A DNA stretch of 64,000 nt. Source: Lineus longissimus (lineage: Eukaryota; Nemertea; Pilidiophora; Heteronemertea; Lineidae). Positions 25,854 to 38,885 of the stretch are shown one piece after another. A program made the position numbers and the translations under genes. The notes under the pieces are model-generated. The model did no database searches. It worked only from the letters and a program-made list of their open reading frames with translations, and had not been told where the DNA came from. Numbering within the stretch: the first letter of the stretch is position 1; each line of letters opens with the position of its first letter. The stretch spans positions 7,874,501-7,938,500 of the forward strand of contig NC_088315.1 in NCBI RefSeq assembly GCF_910592395.1, given 5' to 3'.

Positions 25854-28800
25854 TTTCAGTTCTGTTTTCTAAAAAAAAAGAATTTTCCCACTTGTAGGGC
25901 TAGTGAGTAGCTCAGCAAGTCTTTCAGCATCAGAATATAGAGCATACAAAATCTACACTGGCATTCTGAAGCATACATGTAGTTGCTTATATTCTGAAAC
26001 TGGTAACAGTACCCGTTTGTACATGTATCACATGGTTAATGCTTATTGATCATGAATAGCTCTTAATTACTCGGCCAGCCTGGTTTCTTGATGAGTACGC
26101 TCACATGGTGCCTCTACAAATGTCATCAGTGTAGTCTATTAGTACCAAACACATACAGAATCTTAACTAATTGAGTCAGGCTTAATTCAAGGCAGAAAAT
26201 GGCTGACAAGGTTGAATGCATTACATTTTGTACTGGATGCATTCTGCTTTTGAGCAGTGTCTCCATCAAAATAAGCACTTTTTCAAACTAAGTACTGATA
26301 AACTATCAACATGATTTTGATGATAAGCCGAAGAAAGGATTCTTATGGTGACGCACTGTACACTCAACTTATGGCCGGCATGCTCTCAATCTGGAAAGTA
26401 CTGGGATAGCACTATATCTTCAAATCCTGTGACCCCCATCCCTTCACTATTTCATATCCTACTGGATGGAAACTTCCAAAATCTAACAAAAGATGAAATT
26501 CACATAAGAAACATGTTAATGCACACCGCATCCTTGCCGCCATTATCTGTCAATCCAAGATCGTTTGTTCGCTTCCGGGCTCCTGACACCTCAATCACTT
26601 CTCCTCAAGACGCCCATTACCAAGGTTGTCAGACACGGGGCAAAATATATGCATTATTATCTATTGATATGAACGTCTCATTCAGTGTCATTTGTCACCG
26701 TACGATGAGGTGTTGGCACTAACATGTGGTCAGAGTGGCGTAAGTGGCCTCTGTCGTGTTTAAACTACAATCGATTGATCTCAACCTTGTAGTGAATTTG
26801 TCACACAGAGATGATGATGTGAATGAAGACATCGGTGACTGCCTTGTGGAACTGTAGTGCATGCATTCCAATTCTGGACGAGTCTTTATTCAGAAATATT
26901 TGATAATTCCGACACTTTGAGGGTCCAAATTCCGATTCCAAGTTCAAATTCCGAAACCTTTCTGTCAGACCAAGTTGTGATGTACATATCCCTGCATAAA
27001 TCTACATGGGAAAAGACAGCAACAAGGTTAGAGGTCAGCAAGCATGCAAATGAGGTTGCCTGAGCATGGTCAGTATGCAAATAAGGCCGATGAAAACAAA
27101 CAATAAAACCTGAACGCATGTGCCGTGTCTGTCATGGAAAGACGAAAGGTAAACGATGCGTTCATCATAACTAAACGGCAAGTACAGGATGCACTGGCAT
27201 CAACTACTCAAATTATCTCATTTCCTCTTAAGAAGCCAGGCAATTGGATTTCAATATCAAGCAAACGATAAGAACTTCCAAGGCTTCAAGGAGACAATGC
27301 GGAGCAGTGATTGTCATAGACAGCCACAGCTGCTCATATTAAGCTGGGAACATGCAGCTGTACATCACGGGAAAAATTGTGTGCTCAATGCAGGGTGATC
27401 TCTGCCAATTTAAGTTGGAACAACTTGGAATGATCATCATTTGCTCGATTTTTAACTCTCTGGGCACTATTTCGTAGTGTACAGAGGTCAGCATGCAAAT
27501 CAGGCCGCCAGAGCAAAAGCCTCATCATTACCTTATGACTGCAGGTTCCTTCCGATTCATTCAGAACTACAGACTTCTAAAGATTGTGTTGTTAATGCAA
27601 TCTGATCATGCTCACATAATGATGCAAAACATATAACAGGACATTAACCTATGCCGATTGATACAGATTCATCGCCAACTATCACGGCCTAAAACCCTGA
27701 GGCGGTCATGAGATTTCATATGGATTTCAAATGCCAGCACGTGTGTCACCAAAAGAATAGGCCGTCATCAATGTTATTCTTTCCTCAGATCAAGATAATC
27801 TCGGCTGGAGCGCCATTGTATCATGCAAGGTGGAGACCCGGCTGACGTCAGCACTGGCAGCGACGGAGCCATCTGAAACCGGTATTGTTCTTGTCTCACA
27901 TGACATCACCATGTACGCTGTGTTAGTAACTCGCTGTATCAGCACACCCCGTGGAAGCCATAACTTGGATTCACATCGAGTCATATACACCGTGCTTATT
28001 CATCTTGCCAAACACGGCGTGTACTGATATGAAGAAATACTTGAGTCAAAACACGCAGATGTGAATGTATGTTTGCTGTGTGTAAACAATTCAACTGCAG
28101 CTTGCGCTAATACAAGCTGATAGGCATGGGTAGACACGAAGCATACATTTATCATATTCAAAGTGTACTTTACTGTCAAAGTGGCATCCTGAAAGCAACT
28201 CTGCACAGATCGTATTCTGACAAAATTGCAAAGATTTGTTCAAATACCTAAAATCGTTTCATCTCCAAACAAGAAAATGGCTTTTTAACCTCAAGAGGTT
28301 TGTTTTCTTCATGACCTAACTCATGTAGCCATTTCATGATAGTCAATGTTTATTTCGGAAGAAACCATTAAACTCAAATGTTTGCCATCAGCGATGATTT
28401 CTAAGATCGAAATATCACACATTTCGACTCCAATCTATGTCTTCTATAATAATCACAGATAATTTCTTGTCATTCAATACTAGCTTTTGTTAAGGGCAGT
28501 ACTGGTATTCTCGAATTGGTCCTCATCTGGAATACAAGCCAGCCATGTGTCTAGGGAAGGCAGTTCTCCAGAGACCTGCTCATCATTCTCGATGGCTTAC
28601 ACAAGGTCAAGGTCGCAATGCCCATGTTGCTAATGCCAGCAGCTTTGTATCTTTCCTTGGAAATGTGAGAAATTGAGTTGATTTTTAAGCTGTATTGAAA
28701 TGGACATTCATCACAGCTTCAGCAAGTATCCTGTTTAATCCTCTGACTATAAAACTTGCTTATTGGCGATCACATTTTCACCAAAATTATTTCCCGAACT

Positions 28801-31800
28801 CGCCATACTGCAAGCGCAACATGTCATTAGCAAATGTGCTGCCGAAAATTGTCACACAAGGGTTCAGAGCCAGCAGACTGAACCAGGACAAGACCAGACC
28901 CAAGAAGGCGTTACTGAGAATCTCTTCCCTTTGCTACTACGAGAACTGGTTTCAATTACAGTGGCCTGGACCATTCCTATTTTACATCTATATCGTCTCT
29001 CGAGCCGTGTGCACTCAGTCGTGAAAAATCGCTCCACCATCCGGACGGTAATGAATCGGTACCCAATCATCCCAGACCAAGCAATGCTGTAGCAGCGGAC
29101 AGTGCGTTGGGATGTAATGCGTAGAATGGACCAATTCAGACGAGAGTTGCTAAGGATTGCTGTAGCAATAACACCCAGGCAATATCAGGAGACAATTCTC
29201 TCAATTGTTACCTTGGCAAGGGTGGAGATGTCAGTGATGCTTACAAGTTTTACAAATCTTCTTTTGTGCTTACTTTCTGAGACTGGGTGGGGGGGGGTTG
29301 CAGCAGGAGAGTTGGCTTGTTGTACCACTCCTTGATAATTTCTAGCCAAGACCTTGGACAACCAAGGATACAGAGAGGAAAATACATTTTTGCTTCAGTG
29401 TTCAGCAACACTATAGTCGCGGCACTAAACCGATTAGCGCAATAAGCCTAACCCATGGCGAGCATTACCGCTATAATAAAGCTGGCAATTAATATATCAT
29501 TCGGCAGCCATGCATTAGAACAAGGAGCAAAGAGAATACAGAAAGTAACTAATTTTAAGTCGAGCTTGACAAACGGTACATTTTGCACACAAAACAGTAT
29601 GGGTATTGGAACTCCTGCCTCACATATTTAAGCTATTTAACACATGGCTTCATCTTATACAGATAATATGAATCTTTATGGCCATTAACCGATACTTTGA
29701 CTGCATTTCATGTCAGACTGACCAAATCTCTAATGCCCTATGAAATGAAAGTTCATGAATAGCACTTTATAATGTACAAATGCATAGTCTCAAAGCACTT
29801 TAAAATCATTCTCCGGCCTTATCAAGAAACCATTCAGCAGAAATACATGTAGAAACTAAGGTGTGCACAAACAGCACTTTATTTGGCCATTTTGGGCTAG
29901 ATGAAGGTACAGAGTGGCACTGGCCAAGCTCCAACCAGCGACCTTCTGACCATACAGTCGGATGCGCTTCCACGGGGCCATTGCGCTTCCCAAAATGAAA
30001 CAGCACAGCAGATAGACTGCCCATCAAACTTCAGACAGACATTACTCACAACCCACCAGCTGGAATGAAAGTGAGCCGTTTCATAGGCGTAAAATAGGGA
30101 GGTTTGGAAACAACATGGACAAAGGCAAGGAGCAACACCACAGGTGTTCATAATTGGCATAACTGGGAATGACCGGAGGGCCACAGCTGGGCTTGACTCC
30201 AAAGGGGTATACAGTCGTATACAGATGCATCGTAATTAGTATGAACTATGTACATCAAGCAGCAAAAATTCCCACTGTACACTATTGCATGGAGTCTTGT
30301 GCTCTGCAATACTGCAAACCCCTTTACTTTTGTCGCCCAATAAATTAAATTCTACATCCTTACCGCAAATGTTGAACTATGTGTTAAATAATTCCACTTT
30401 TTACTTTTTTATCATTTTTTAAAATTAGTCTCTTTGGGCAATTCCACAAATCAATTGATCAAATACTAAGCCCTGGAATACAGTAGTTCCTATGATGCAA
30501 GTATCAAATTGCAGCAAACAACAAAATACAAATTGAATTTTTCACGGCAAAGTTTTCTCACATGCCGCATATCGCCTACAACTATCGTCGTGAATTACAT
30601 ACAGCGTTTATGTACTCTACAGACATAAATCTTGCCATTTCATAACGTCGCCCGAAATCAAAAAGCAGAAATGGTAAACATTGCCTTTGTAATGATGAGA
30701 CCATTCTAATTAGAGTTGGCAAGAGTTTGATGTCGCGTAACGCTGACTTTTTAAAAACGTCGCAACCTACAACGGTCTCGGGTTACACCATGAACGTACG
30801 TAATTTTCTAAAAGCGCTCGGCGAAAATGTCAGAGTAAGGATTCCCGTCATTTAATTTCAGGATACAGCATCTTTACCTGTTAAATCTGGCCACACCCAT
30901 GAGGCAGAAGTTACGCCACAGAGAAGAAATACATGTTGAAATGTCAGCGAAGTTTTTCTTCTGTTATTTCATCATGCTACACAAGCGTAAAGTGTTTGAA
31001 TCATGCATATTTCATTTCTCGGTTTTTAAAACCTATGGCTGGCCTTCGGGAAGGAATTCGTCTTTGTCAGAACAAACTAAGTACTCTTTCTGAGGTGGAG
31101 GATGCCAGCTGCATACAGCGAAGCGCTCTGGATTCAGTCCTGTCAAATCTCTAATACATATATCATCATGCATTTATAAGCACTTTCAAAATTGCCAGGA
31201 CACCAGATTAAAATGACAACATTGAGGCAAAAAAATTCTCAGGAGCACAACACATTGCTGCCTAGTTAATTGTCATTAAAAGTAAGTCAAGATCCACTAT
31301 GAAACAGACTCTTATCAAAGAGCTATTTTTAAGTCTCTGGAAGCCATCGCTCGCAAGCAAAGAGACACAACAGCTTGTTTTCAATGACCTCACATCTCCC
31401 TTTCTAACTAGTTTGCCAATCTGCTGCTTCGGAGCTTTTTTCGCTAAATGCGTCATGTAATGTGAGCGGGATTAGCCCGAGAATGGCAAAAATAATGGCG
31501 TATGTGCTCAGCTCAGTGAGGAAAAAATACACCCACAATTTTATTGATTGTTAACGTATTAGTAGCTAGTTTGGCTTATTATTTAATATGACATTTAATT
31601 CTTGTTGTCGGGGATATGTTTGCTACAGGGGAGAAGGTGAGACTATGAGTATAAGAAAGACAAGTGTTTATGTTCGAAGAACCGGTGGCATAGTGATAAT
31701 GATAGTTTTAATTCGTGCTTTTTACAATTCAAATGAATGTGGTGATTGTCAAATTTGACGTAAGTCTCGGGCAGAAGAGGGCATTTCATAAACTTTAAGA

Positions 31801-34800
31801 ACTTCCCTGGCCATGCAGATGCATTTTATGAAAGAAAGATGTCATATAAATAAGCAGAAATTAAAGAAGAAGAATAATTTCAACTTAAATTTGTGTTATT
31901 TAAGACAACCGATCACAGACCTGTTCCAGACAGTTAATGTTACGAGGTAATAATTGACCATGAAATATGTCAGCTTGGGTGTGGCTTTAAATTTCATTCT
32001 GAAATAAATCCCACAAAATCACATTTGAACCAATAAGACCTGAGAAAGCTGTGTATTTAGCCATTTCGTAGGAAACATGCATGTTTGTATGACATGGAGA
32101 ACACTAGAAAATATGTATTGTATTATTTTGGTAGCTGTGGTCAGCTGTTGCACTGAGACAATGAAATGTTGAGCATATGGTCCAGACACCATACAACTAT
32201 TAACATTGGGCATAGGCTTTGCCAAACAATGGCCTTTCAACTAAGTAACAGTAATTTGATGACGATGAAGTATGTTAACCCTGTGATCACCACGATGATT
32301 GACTATATCCAATTAAGACAAAATAGAGAGCATTTACATGTAAGTTATTCATTATTCTATTATGAAAGAACTATCAATTAGAAATCATCACATAAAATAC
32401 CCAAATAAAGAGCAAACAACACCCAAAGTGTTAAAACCTAGTATTAGGATATAACACTACTAAATGATCCATAATTACCACTTATAATAAACCGCAAACT
32501 CATGCTCCCATCATTGCGCGATAAAAATTAAGGGAAATTGATTTCACGAACAGACTGCAATAATGTATTGAACTTTTCTATTTATACGTGAAGTCTTTCC
32601 CATAAATCCAATCGACTGACCCATATTTGCCAATATGCATGCAGAATCTATAGATCTGCACTCAAAGAGTCAAATAAGATCAATCTCTTACGAGAAAACA
32701 ATACTACAATGTCAGTTTAGCCAGTTAACCCCTTGGGACCAGGGAATCAACGTTTATCAGATGTGATTTTGAATCTAGGAGCCATATGGTTATGTTTATG
32801 TTTGGTGTTTGGTTACATGACCAAGCATTGTGGACCTTGTTGAAAACTGACAAAGCGCAAAGTTTGTAAAAGGATCGAGTTCAGCCAAAATAGCTTTTTG
32901 ATCTATCATAACTGTATCTTTGAAATTACGATTATTTTCCAAAGAGAATAAAAACATCACATCATCATGCAGTAGCGTCAAATCCTATTAAAACTGCCTC
33001 AAAAACATGCCAGTATATGAGTATGGCCACTGCTTTGTGAGTTTTGGTATTCCAAAACAATTGCCACGCACACAGCCAAAGCTTTGAATTTTCATCATGT
33101 CTTCCTACGCCGCTATAAGACGGTAAACCTAGCCTTGCTACTAATTACTCCAGGCTAATGATGGCTATTAACCATGGCGGTTGTCTTGCCTGGACAGTGC
33201 TGGCAAAACATATCAGAATTGAGGGAGACGGGTTATAGCAGCAGGCAGGATCTACCATGGAAGGGTAGTTCACAAAGGTTAGGATGATATTTTTTCAACT
33301 GTATCCTATTGACATTTTAAAAGAGTATGCATAACATCATAGACGACTTAAGAGTTAGGGTGAGACAGGAATTTTGTTCATTCATACAAAAAAGCATTTA
33401 GTTCTTGCAATCTGGGCATATTTCTTTTCTTTCGTTACCTATGTATCCTACAGATTTTCTAAAGAGCAGTTTATATCAGAAGAGTATAGTAAGCACAATG
33501 CAGAAGTTTTTTATTCAGTTGCACAAAATACCTTCACCAAAGTCACGAACTATTTGATGAGAAAAATACTCCAAGGTAAAACCAGTTATTTTCACAGCAA
33601 TTTTCAGCTCAGCTGACTGGGAGCTGAAAATTAGTCACCAAGGGGTTGGGAGAAATTGAGCTGGATGGTGTAATTTACGGGGAGGAATCTTCGGGCGAAG
33701 AGGCCACACCCAGTTCAGTATCACGCAGGGATCACAGAACAATAGGATGAACCAGTGGCAAGACACGGATCAAATTCTAGGTACTACACAAGAATGCTAG
33801 CCAGGTTGGGAGCTCCATTGTTTGAAATATATATTCTACTATTTTGAATGGTGGTATTTTCTCCAATAAACCTGCTTGTAACATTATTCTGGATGTGACA
33901 ACAAAGCTGCAGCCTGAACTCGAGAGGTGCTACACATTTGATGACAGCAGGGAAAATAATTCGGAAATAACCCGGACCCTTTAACCCAATGGCAAGCAAA
34001 AATGAGGCTACGCAAATATTAACAGCTATGTCAGCTAGGCCTAGCAAAAAAGAAAACATGCACTGTTGCTATAGAGGCGTGTACTTGTTCTGGTACTTTC
34101 CATGATGAAATGTACTTGTAGGTTCCCATACAACTGATGAAGCTTGGGGCAATAGGGCTAGGGGCCAAGAACATGCATGCACACAGCTTATTTTTCTGCA
34201 AATTGGAAAGCAATTACCCCTCTTGGTAAAATACCCAAACTATACCTAAGGGTTTCGGGTGCAAAACAACTCGGCAAAATCATAGAGTGCAAATTCATGG
34301 GGTAAGGAAATTATCAAACAAACAACTTATGGTTGTGTCTCTTGCGAAAGAAACATATATATTTTGTCCTTGGCCTGCTAAGGGAAGGGCTCTGTCCATG
34401 TAATCTGAGCGCACTAACAGCGTGGACTCGAGTACTCTGTACTCTCACGCAGAACTGATCAGTTCCATTTAATTATCTTATTACTAATCAAGCCTTAATG
34501 AGACCTGGCGACTTCAGCAGAATTCGGCCAAATTCATACGGTTAGGGAGATTGAACTGCGCAGCAACCTGCAGGGCTTGATACATTGTCGTCAACATGAC
34601 AGTATGGACCCTTTCACAGGTTCCATAGTTTGCCAAAAGTGCAAGTAAAAATAACTACTCAGAAATAGACACTTTATGTGGCTATGTCTTTGAAAAAACT
34701 TGCTTATTATTCAGCCAGCATGACAGGGATAAAACGATATTAGCAATAACTATAAACAGTGTCTCAAAAGATTTTGAAGAAAATTCAAAATCAACACAAA

Positions 34801-34997
34801 CTGTTTGGAAAAGAACTGTTTTCCAATCAACAAGGTTAAAACTATAACATCACATCTTTGAAATCTATTAGTAAGAGCACTGTTGTGATATATAAGAGGG
34901 AGGGGACTTAAAGGAGACTTAGCCAAGGACTATTGGTGTGAATAATGAAGACCTTATCGTGTCTCTCGAGCCCACTTAGCGTGGCAAGCTGACAGCA

Positions 34998-35190
34998 TCA
35001 TGCATACGCAGTAGCCACCTTTACTAGCTAGGGTATGTAGCAATGAGTTAGGGGACGGTCAAATACGACAGCCCAGTGACAAACATGTGATAGACTAGCT
35101 TTGATCAAGTGTGTCATGCATACCGAGTAGTCACCAAGGCTATGTTATACATAAGTTAGCCTGATCACAAACATTGCAATAGACTTGCAA
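34998..35190 (+). repeat. Imperfect tandem duplication, copies offset by 116 bp
   Basis: TCATGCATACGCAGTAGCCACC (34998) and TCATGCATACCGAGTAGTCACC (35114) begin two copies. Both continue through a TATGT..ATAAGTTAG-like segment and an ACAAACAT..ATAGACT segment. The second copy is shorter by internal deletion. Confidence 0.55.
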
Positions 35191-36094
35191 CATGAACTCA
35201 ACTGCAAAGCACAAGAGCGGTTCCTTTTCCAACAGCTATCGTTAGGATTGCTGGTAAAGTAAGGTGTCAGCCCATTTTGAATAGCAGTTTTCAAGATGGC
35301 ACCTTTTTCTTAATGACTTTTTAACCCCTAACCTAAGATACGTATCCACTAATCAACATCAATGGTTAACTGAAATCAAGAGGCTAATGCGACCAGTGGC
35401 CTTTCATAATTCAAGATGGCAGGACATAGTATGGAACCAAATCAGATGGTATTGCTAGCACCCGATTGTCGTCCAATCCCTCCTCTCAAAATGACCAATT
35501 CTCCACGCAGCTCCCAATTACTTTATGAATAGCACACTATCATATCATTCCAAGGAAACGCTTCTAGAAATGACCAGCAGGGTGACAATAGTGAATATCA
35601 TGTATTTCAAGCATTACCGAGCCGATACATGCGTCAGGAGTCCATTTGAACTGTTTGTCATGCCCAACAAGGGTGTATACTTTGGCATAACATCATGTAT
35701 TCCAGCTTACCCAACCATGCTGCCAGTAATACAAACATGGCCATTTTTGCTATACATAATGAATAAGACAGGAATGTTACAGCGACAAGCACTGCTAGCT
35801 AACAACAGAACACACTAATGCTATGGTAGCATACCGTAGCATACACACAGGAGTTACCACAATACACACAGAGGAATTTCAGACTGGTTTCCGCTTGACG
35901 GTTTGAGCTCAACAACAATTGAGAATCTTTTTACAGAGACTTCCAATATTCAAGCAATATTCAGAATAGCATAGCCGACAGTGAATGAACTTAAGAATAG
36001 TCACCAGAAATGATAGTTGTGTCAGTGAAAGTGGCAATACTCCTTACATAAAGATTTGCCTCAACCTAAGGTTAGTATTGAGTAACTATACAAA

Positions 36095-36187
36095 TATCCT
36101 TCCAAAATTGCAGAAGGATAGGGGTCTTCAAGTACAACACCTTTTTTTCACTTAATACTCAACAGTTACTGTAATTTTGGAAGGATA
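36095..36187. repeat. 93-bp inverted-repeat element, possible TA-flanked MITE
   Basis: The left arm 36095-36113 (TATCCTTCCAAAATTGCAG) and right arm 36169-36187 are reverse complements with one mismatch, separated by 55 bases. Both outer ends are TA, so a TA-duplicating origin is possible. The interior has no open frame. Confidence 0.55.
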
Positions 36188-38848
36188 CAGTAAAGCCATT
36201 AACCCAATTCAAGGTTCATCCGGACCACGAGAAACTCTCCAACCAAGTTCCAGACAGATTTGAGGGGGCACTAATGCACACTAGCACAAGAAATCATTAA
36301 TGATTTAAAATATAACCTTAAAAAAACAATAATATCATGTACTTTTTAAAATTTTATATTGTTTAAACAGGTAAAAACTATTGACGTATTCACTTTAATG
36401 GGGTGTAGATATAGATTAATTTATGAACAAGGTACAAAACCGGCGAGACTTAAAGTGACGCAAAAATATCAAAGTTCGCTCGGATAAATGTCACAGTGTC
36501 TGCCCCTTTTTATGCCCTTCTATTATCATCCATACGTACTTTTGTAACGAGAGCCGGCTTTTTTCAGGCACATTTAGTACATGCTTGAGTTCATGATATC
36601 TTGTTGGATCACAAAAGACATAATCTGCTCAATATATTACGCCAAAGGGTTTTGACAGATTTGGCCCACGGCAGGGATATATAACCCCAGTGCACTGCAA
36701 ACCCTAAGAGGGGATTTATTCTTTCTGGTCAGAAGCTAGGGAGGGGGGGGCAATTTTTCAATTACAGATATAGTTATTAATCCACTGCACAATGGTTGCA
36801 GACTCCACAACCTACTACACATTTCTAAACATCCAAATATCCAGACTCGGACACAAAACCAGAGCCAAGTTAAAGATTGAAGAGGATGACTTTTCATCCA
36901 CAGGGATGGTTTTTCATCCTCATCACCCCCAATTAAATCAAAACACAACCAGAATCTCATTCTACACATGGAGCTCATCCACACACAGAAACAAAACCAT
37001 GGTCAAGTTTTTAAGTTGACAAAAGCTTTGATAATCATAGATTTGTCATGAATGTGTAAGCTTATTAGGGACTTAGAGCCTGGGACCTGACTGATAAAAG
37101 CACCAGATGATTAGTACTAGAGCCTGCTCTACAACACCTAAATAAAACACCATTTAATTGAGCTCATAATGTTAAACCCAGCATCCAAGAGCTGATTTGA
37201 ATAATTGACGAGGCTTTTGTCAACAGAGATTATGAGGTATGCAAGGGTGGTCAGGGACAAAGGGGCATGTGGCTGCAATGCTGTTCTGGGTACATGTACA
37301 TATGTTCATCAACAATGCCCATACTTAGAGGGCAAGGCAGTACAGTTTTCATCTTCATGAAGTATGTATGTGTTAGTATGTTCAACAATGCCAGGACCAA
37401 ATGACAGGGTAGCAGCAGCAGTAGGGGTGGACCCCATGCCGGCAGACCAACCATTTAGCTTCAGTGTACAAGAACTCACTATGCCGACAAAAAACAACAC
37501 AATATTACTGCCTCTCTGGAAAATTTCTTCCACATTTTTTTGTACATTATTCAATTACATCAACACTTTGGTCAATGAACTTTGGGTTGAAAACGTCACA
37601 TAAGTGATGGAAATTTCACTTATTAGACAATATTTCACCTAAAAAATTACCACTTGGTGTATTGAAAAATCATGGGACTGGAACACAATTGAATGTGGTC
37701 ATAATCGATGTCGACATATTTTTATGAATGTCAGCTAAATTTCTTGCCGGCAGATATTGCCATTGGACCACAACGGGTTAATCCAACAACGAGCACGAGA
37801 ATTCAGCATGTACAGTGTAGCATGTACAAGCTTTAATAACCACTGTGCAGAGCAATTAAACACACAACCACCTCTACTCTTCGAACAAAGGGCGGCCATC
37901 TGGGAAAATCTCGCTGGGCATAAATTTCCAAGGGAACAAAAGGCCAGCGTAGTTATGAATTAATATAACGAAGGTAAAACAGGCAAAGAGTCTTCGATAT
38001 TGAAATGAGCTTTTTTTAAAAAGCCATTTCTAAGATAGGTTGTGGATTTATCAAGGCAAAGAATGTCAATTTCAACTCATTGTGAACCATTCCCACATAG
38101 CACTGGCTTTCTCCATTGAAATTCTTTGCGCAAATAGGTTTTTTCTTCTTCAAAGGCTTCTCAATTCAGCCTTGGCAAAGATTTTCAGAGAATTGTGAAT
38201 TTTCGAACACAAACTCTTTATCTGATCCATTGTAAACAGCTAATTTTAAGGCATTAATATTTCATTCTGTTCTGTTGCAATGCCTAGAGGCAGACCTTGG
38301 AAGAGAAATGAGGGATTGCATCATTTGATTACGACCTCCCCCATGCATCCTACTCCTATTATTTACAGAAAACGACAGGCAACGCGCGGGCGCAGTTCAG
38401 CCTGAAACATTTCAAACACTTGAGGCATGTTTTTGCGACAAATATCAAACAACAACCAGCCAATAGGAGCGATAGCCATTGGATGGGAGCCATTTTCTCT
38501 TTTAAAACCCCCTATTGTCAGAAATTGATACCTCACACTAGAAAAGAACTGTAATATTGCCTCTACATTCTCAGTCTTCCTCTTGATATGAAACAATTGT
38601 ACTGATAGAACAACAAATGCACGAGAGACATTCTGAGCTTTGCCTTCTCTGGATTAGTCATTCATGTTACTGTCAAGAGCCAGTATCTCTACACTACCCA
38701 AGGCTGCCATCCGCTATACCACAACACTACGAAAAATACCAAGTTTTCAATCTAGAATACTAAAATTGTCCCACGTCAGGACCGATTAAACTTGTGGCCT
38801 TCTTGATATGGTAGCGGGGTTCAGATTACTGGGTACTTCCCTTGTTAT

Positions 38849-38885
38849 GAATATCATTTGCATAATTAGCATATTGCTAATTTAC
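38849..38885 (+). promoter_or_regulatory. Octamer and homeodomain motif cluster
   Basis: ATTTGCAT (38856-38863) overlaps GCATAATTAGCATATTGC. ATTTGCAT is the POU octamer and TAATTA a homeodomain core. The cluster lies in AT-rich intronic sequence, so chance occurrence remains possible. Confidence 0.2.

Noticed and set aside
26345-26722. 125-codon plus-strand open frame
   Set aside because: No motif or homology recognised and no exon signals; likely chance.
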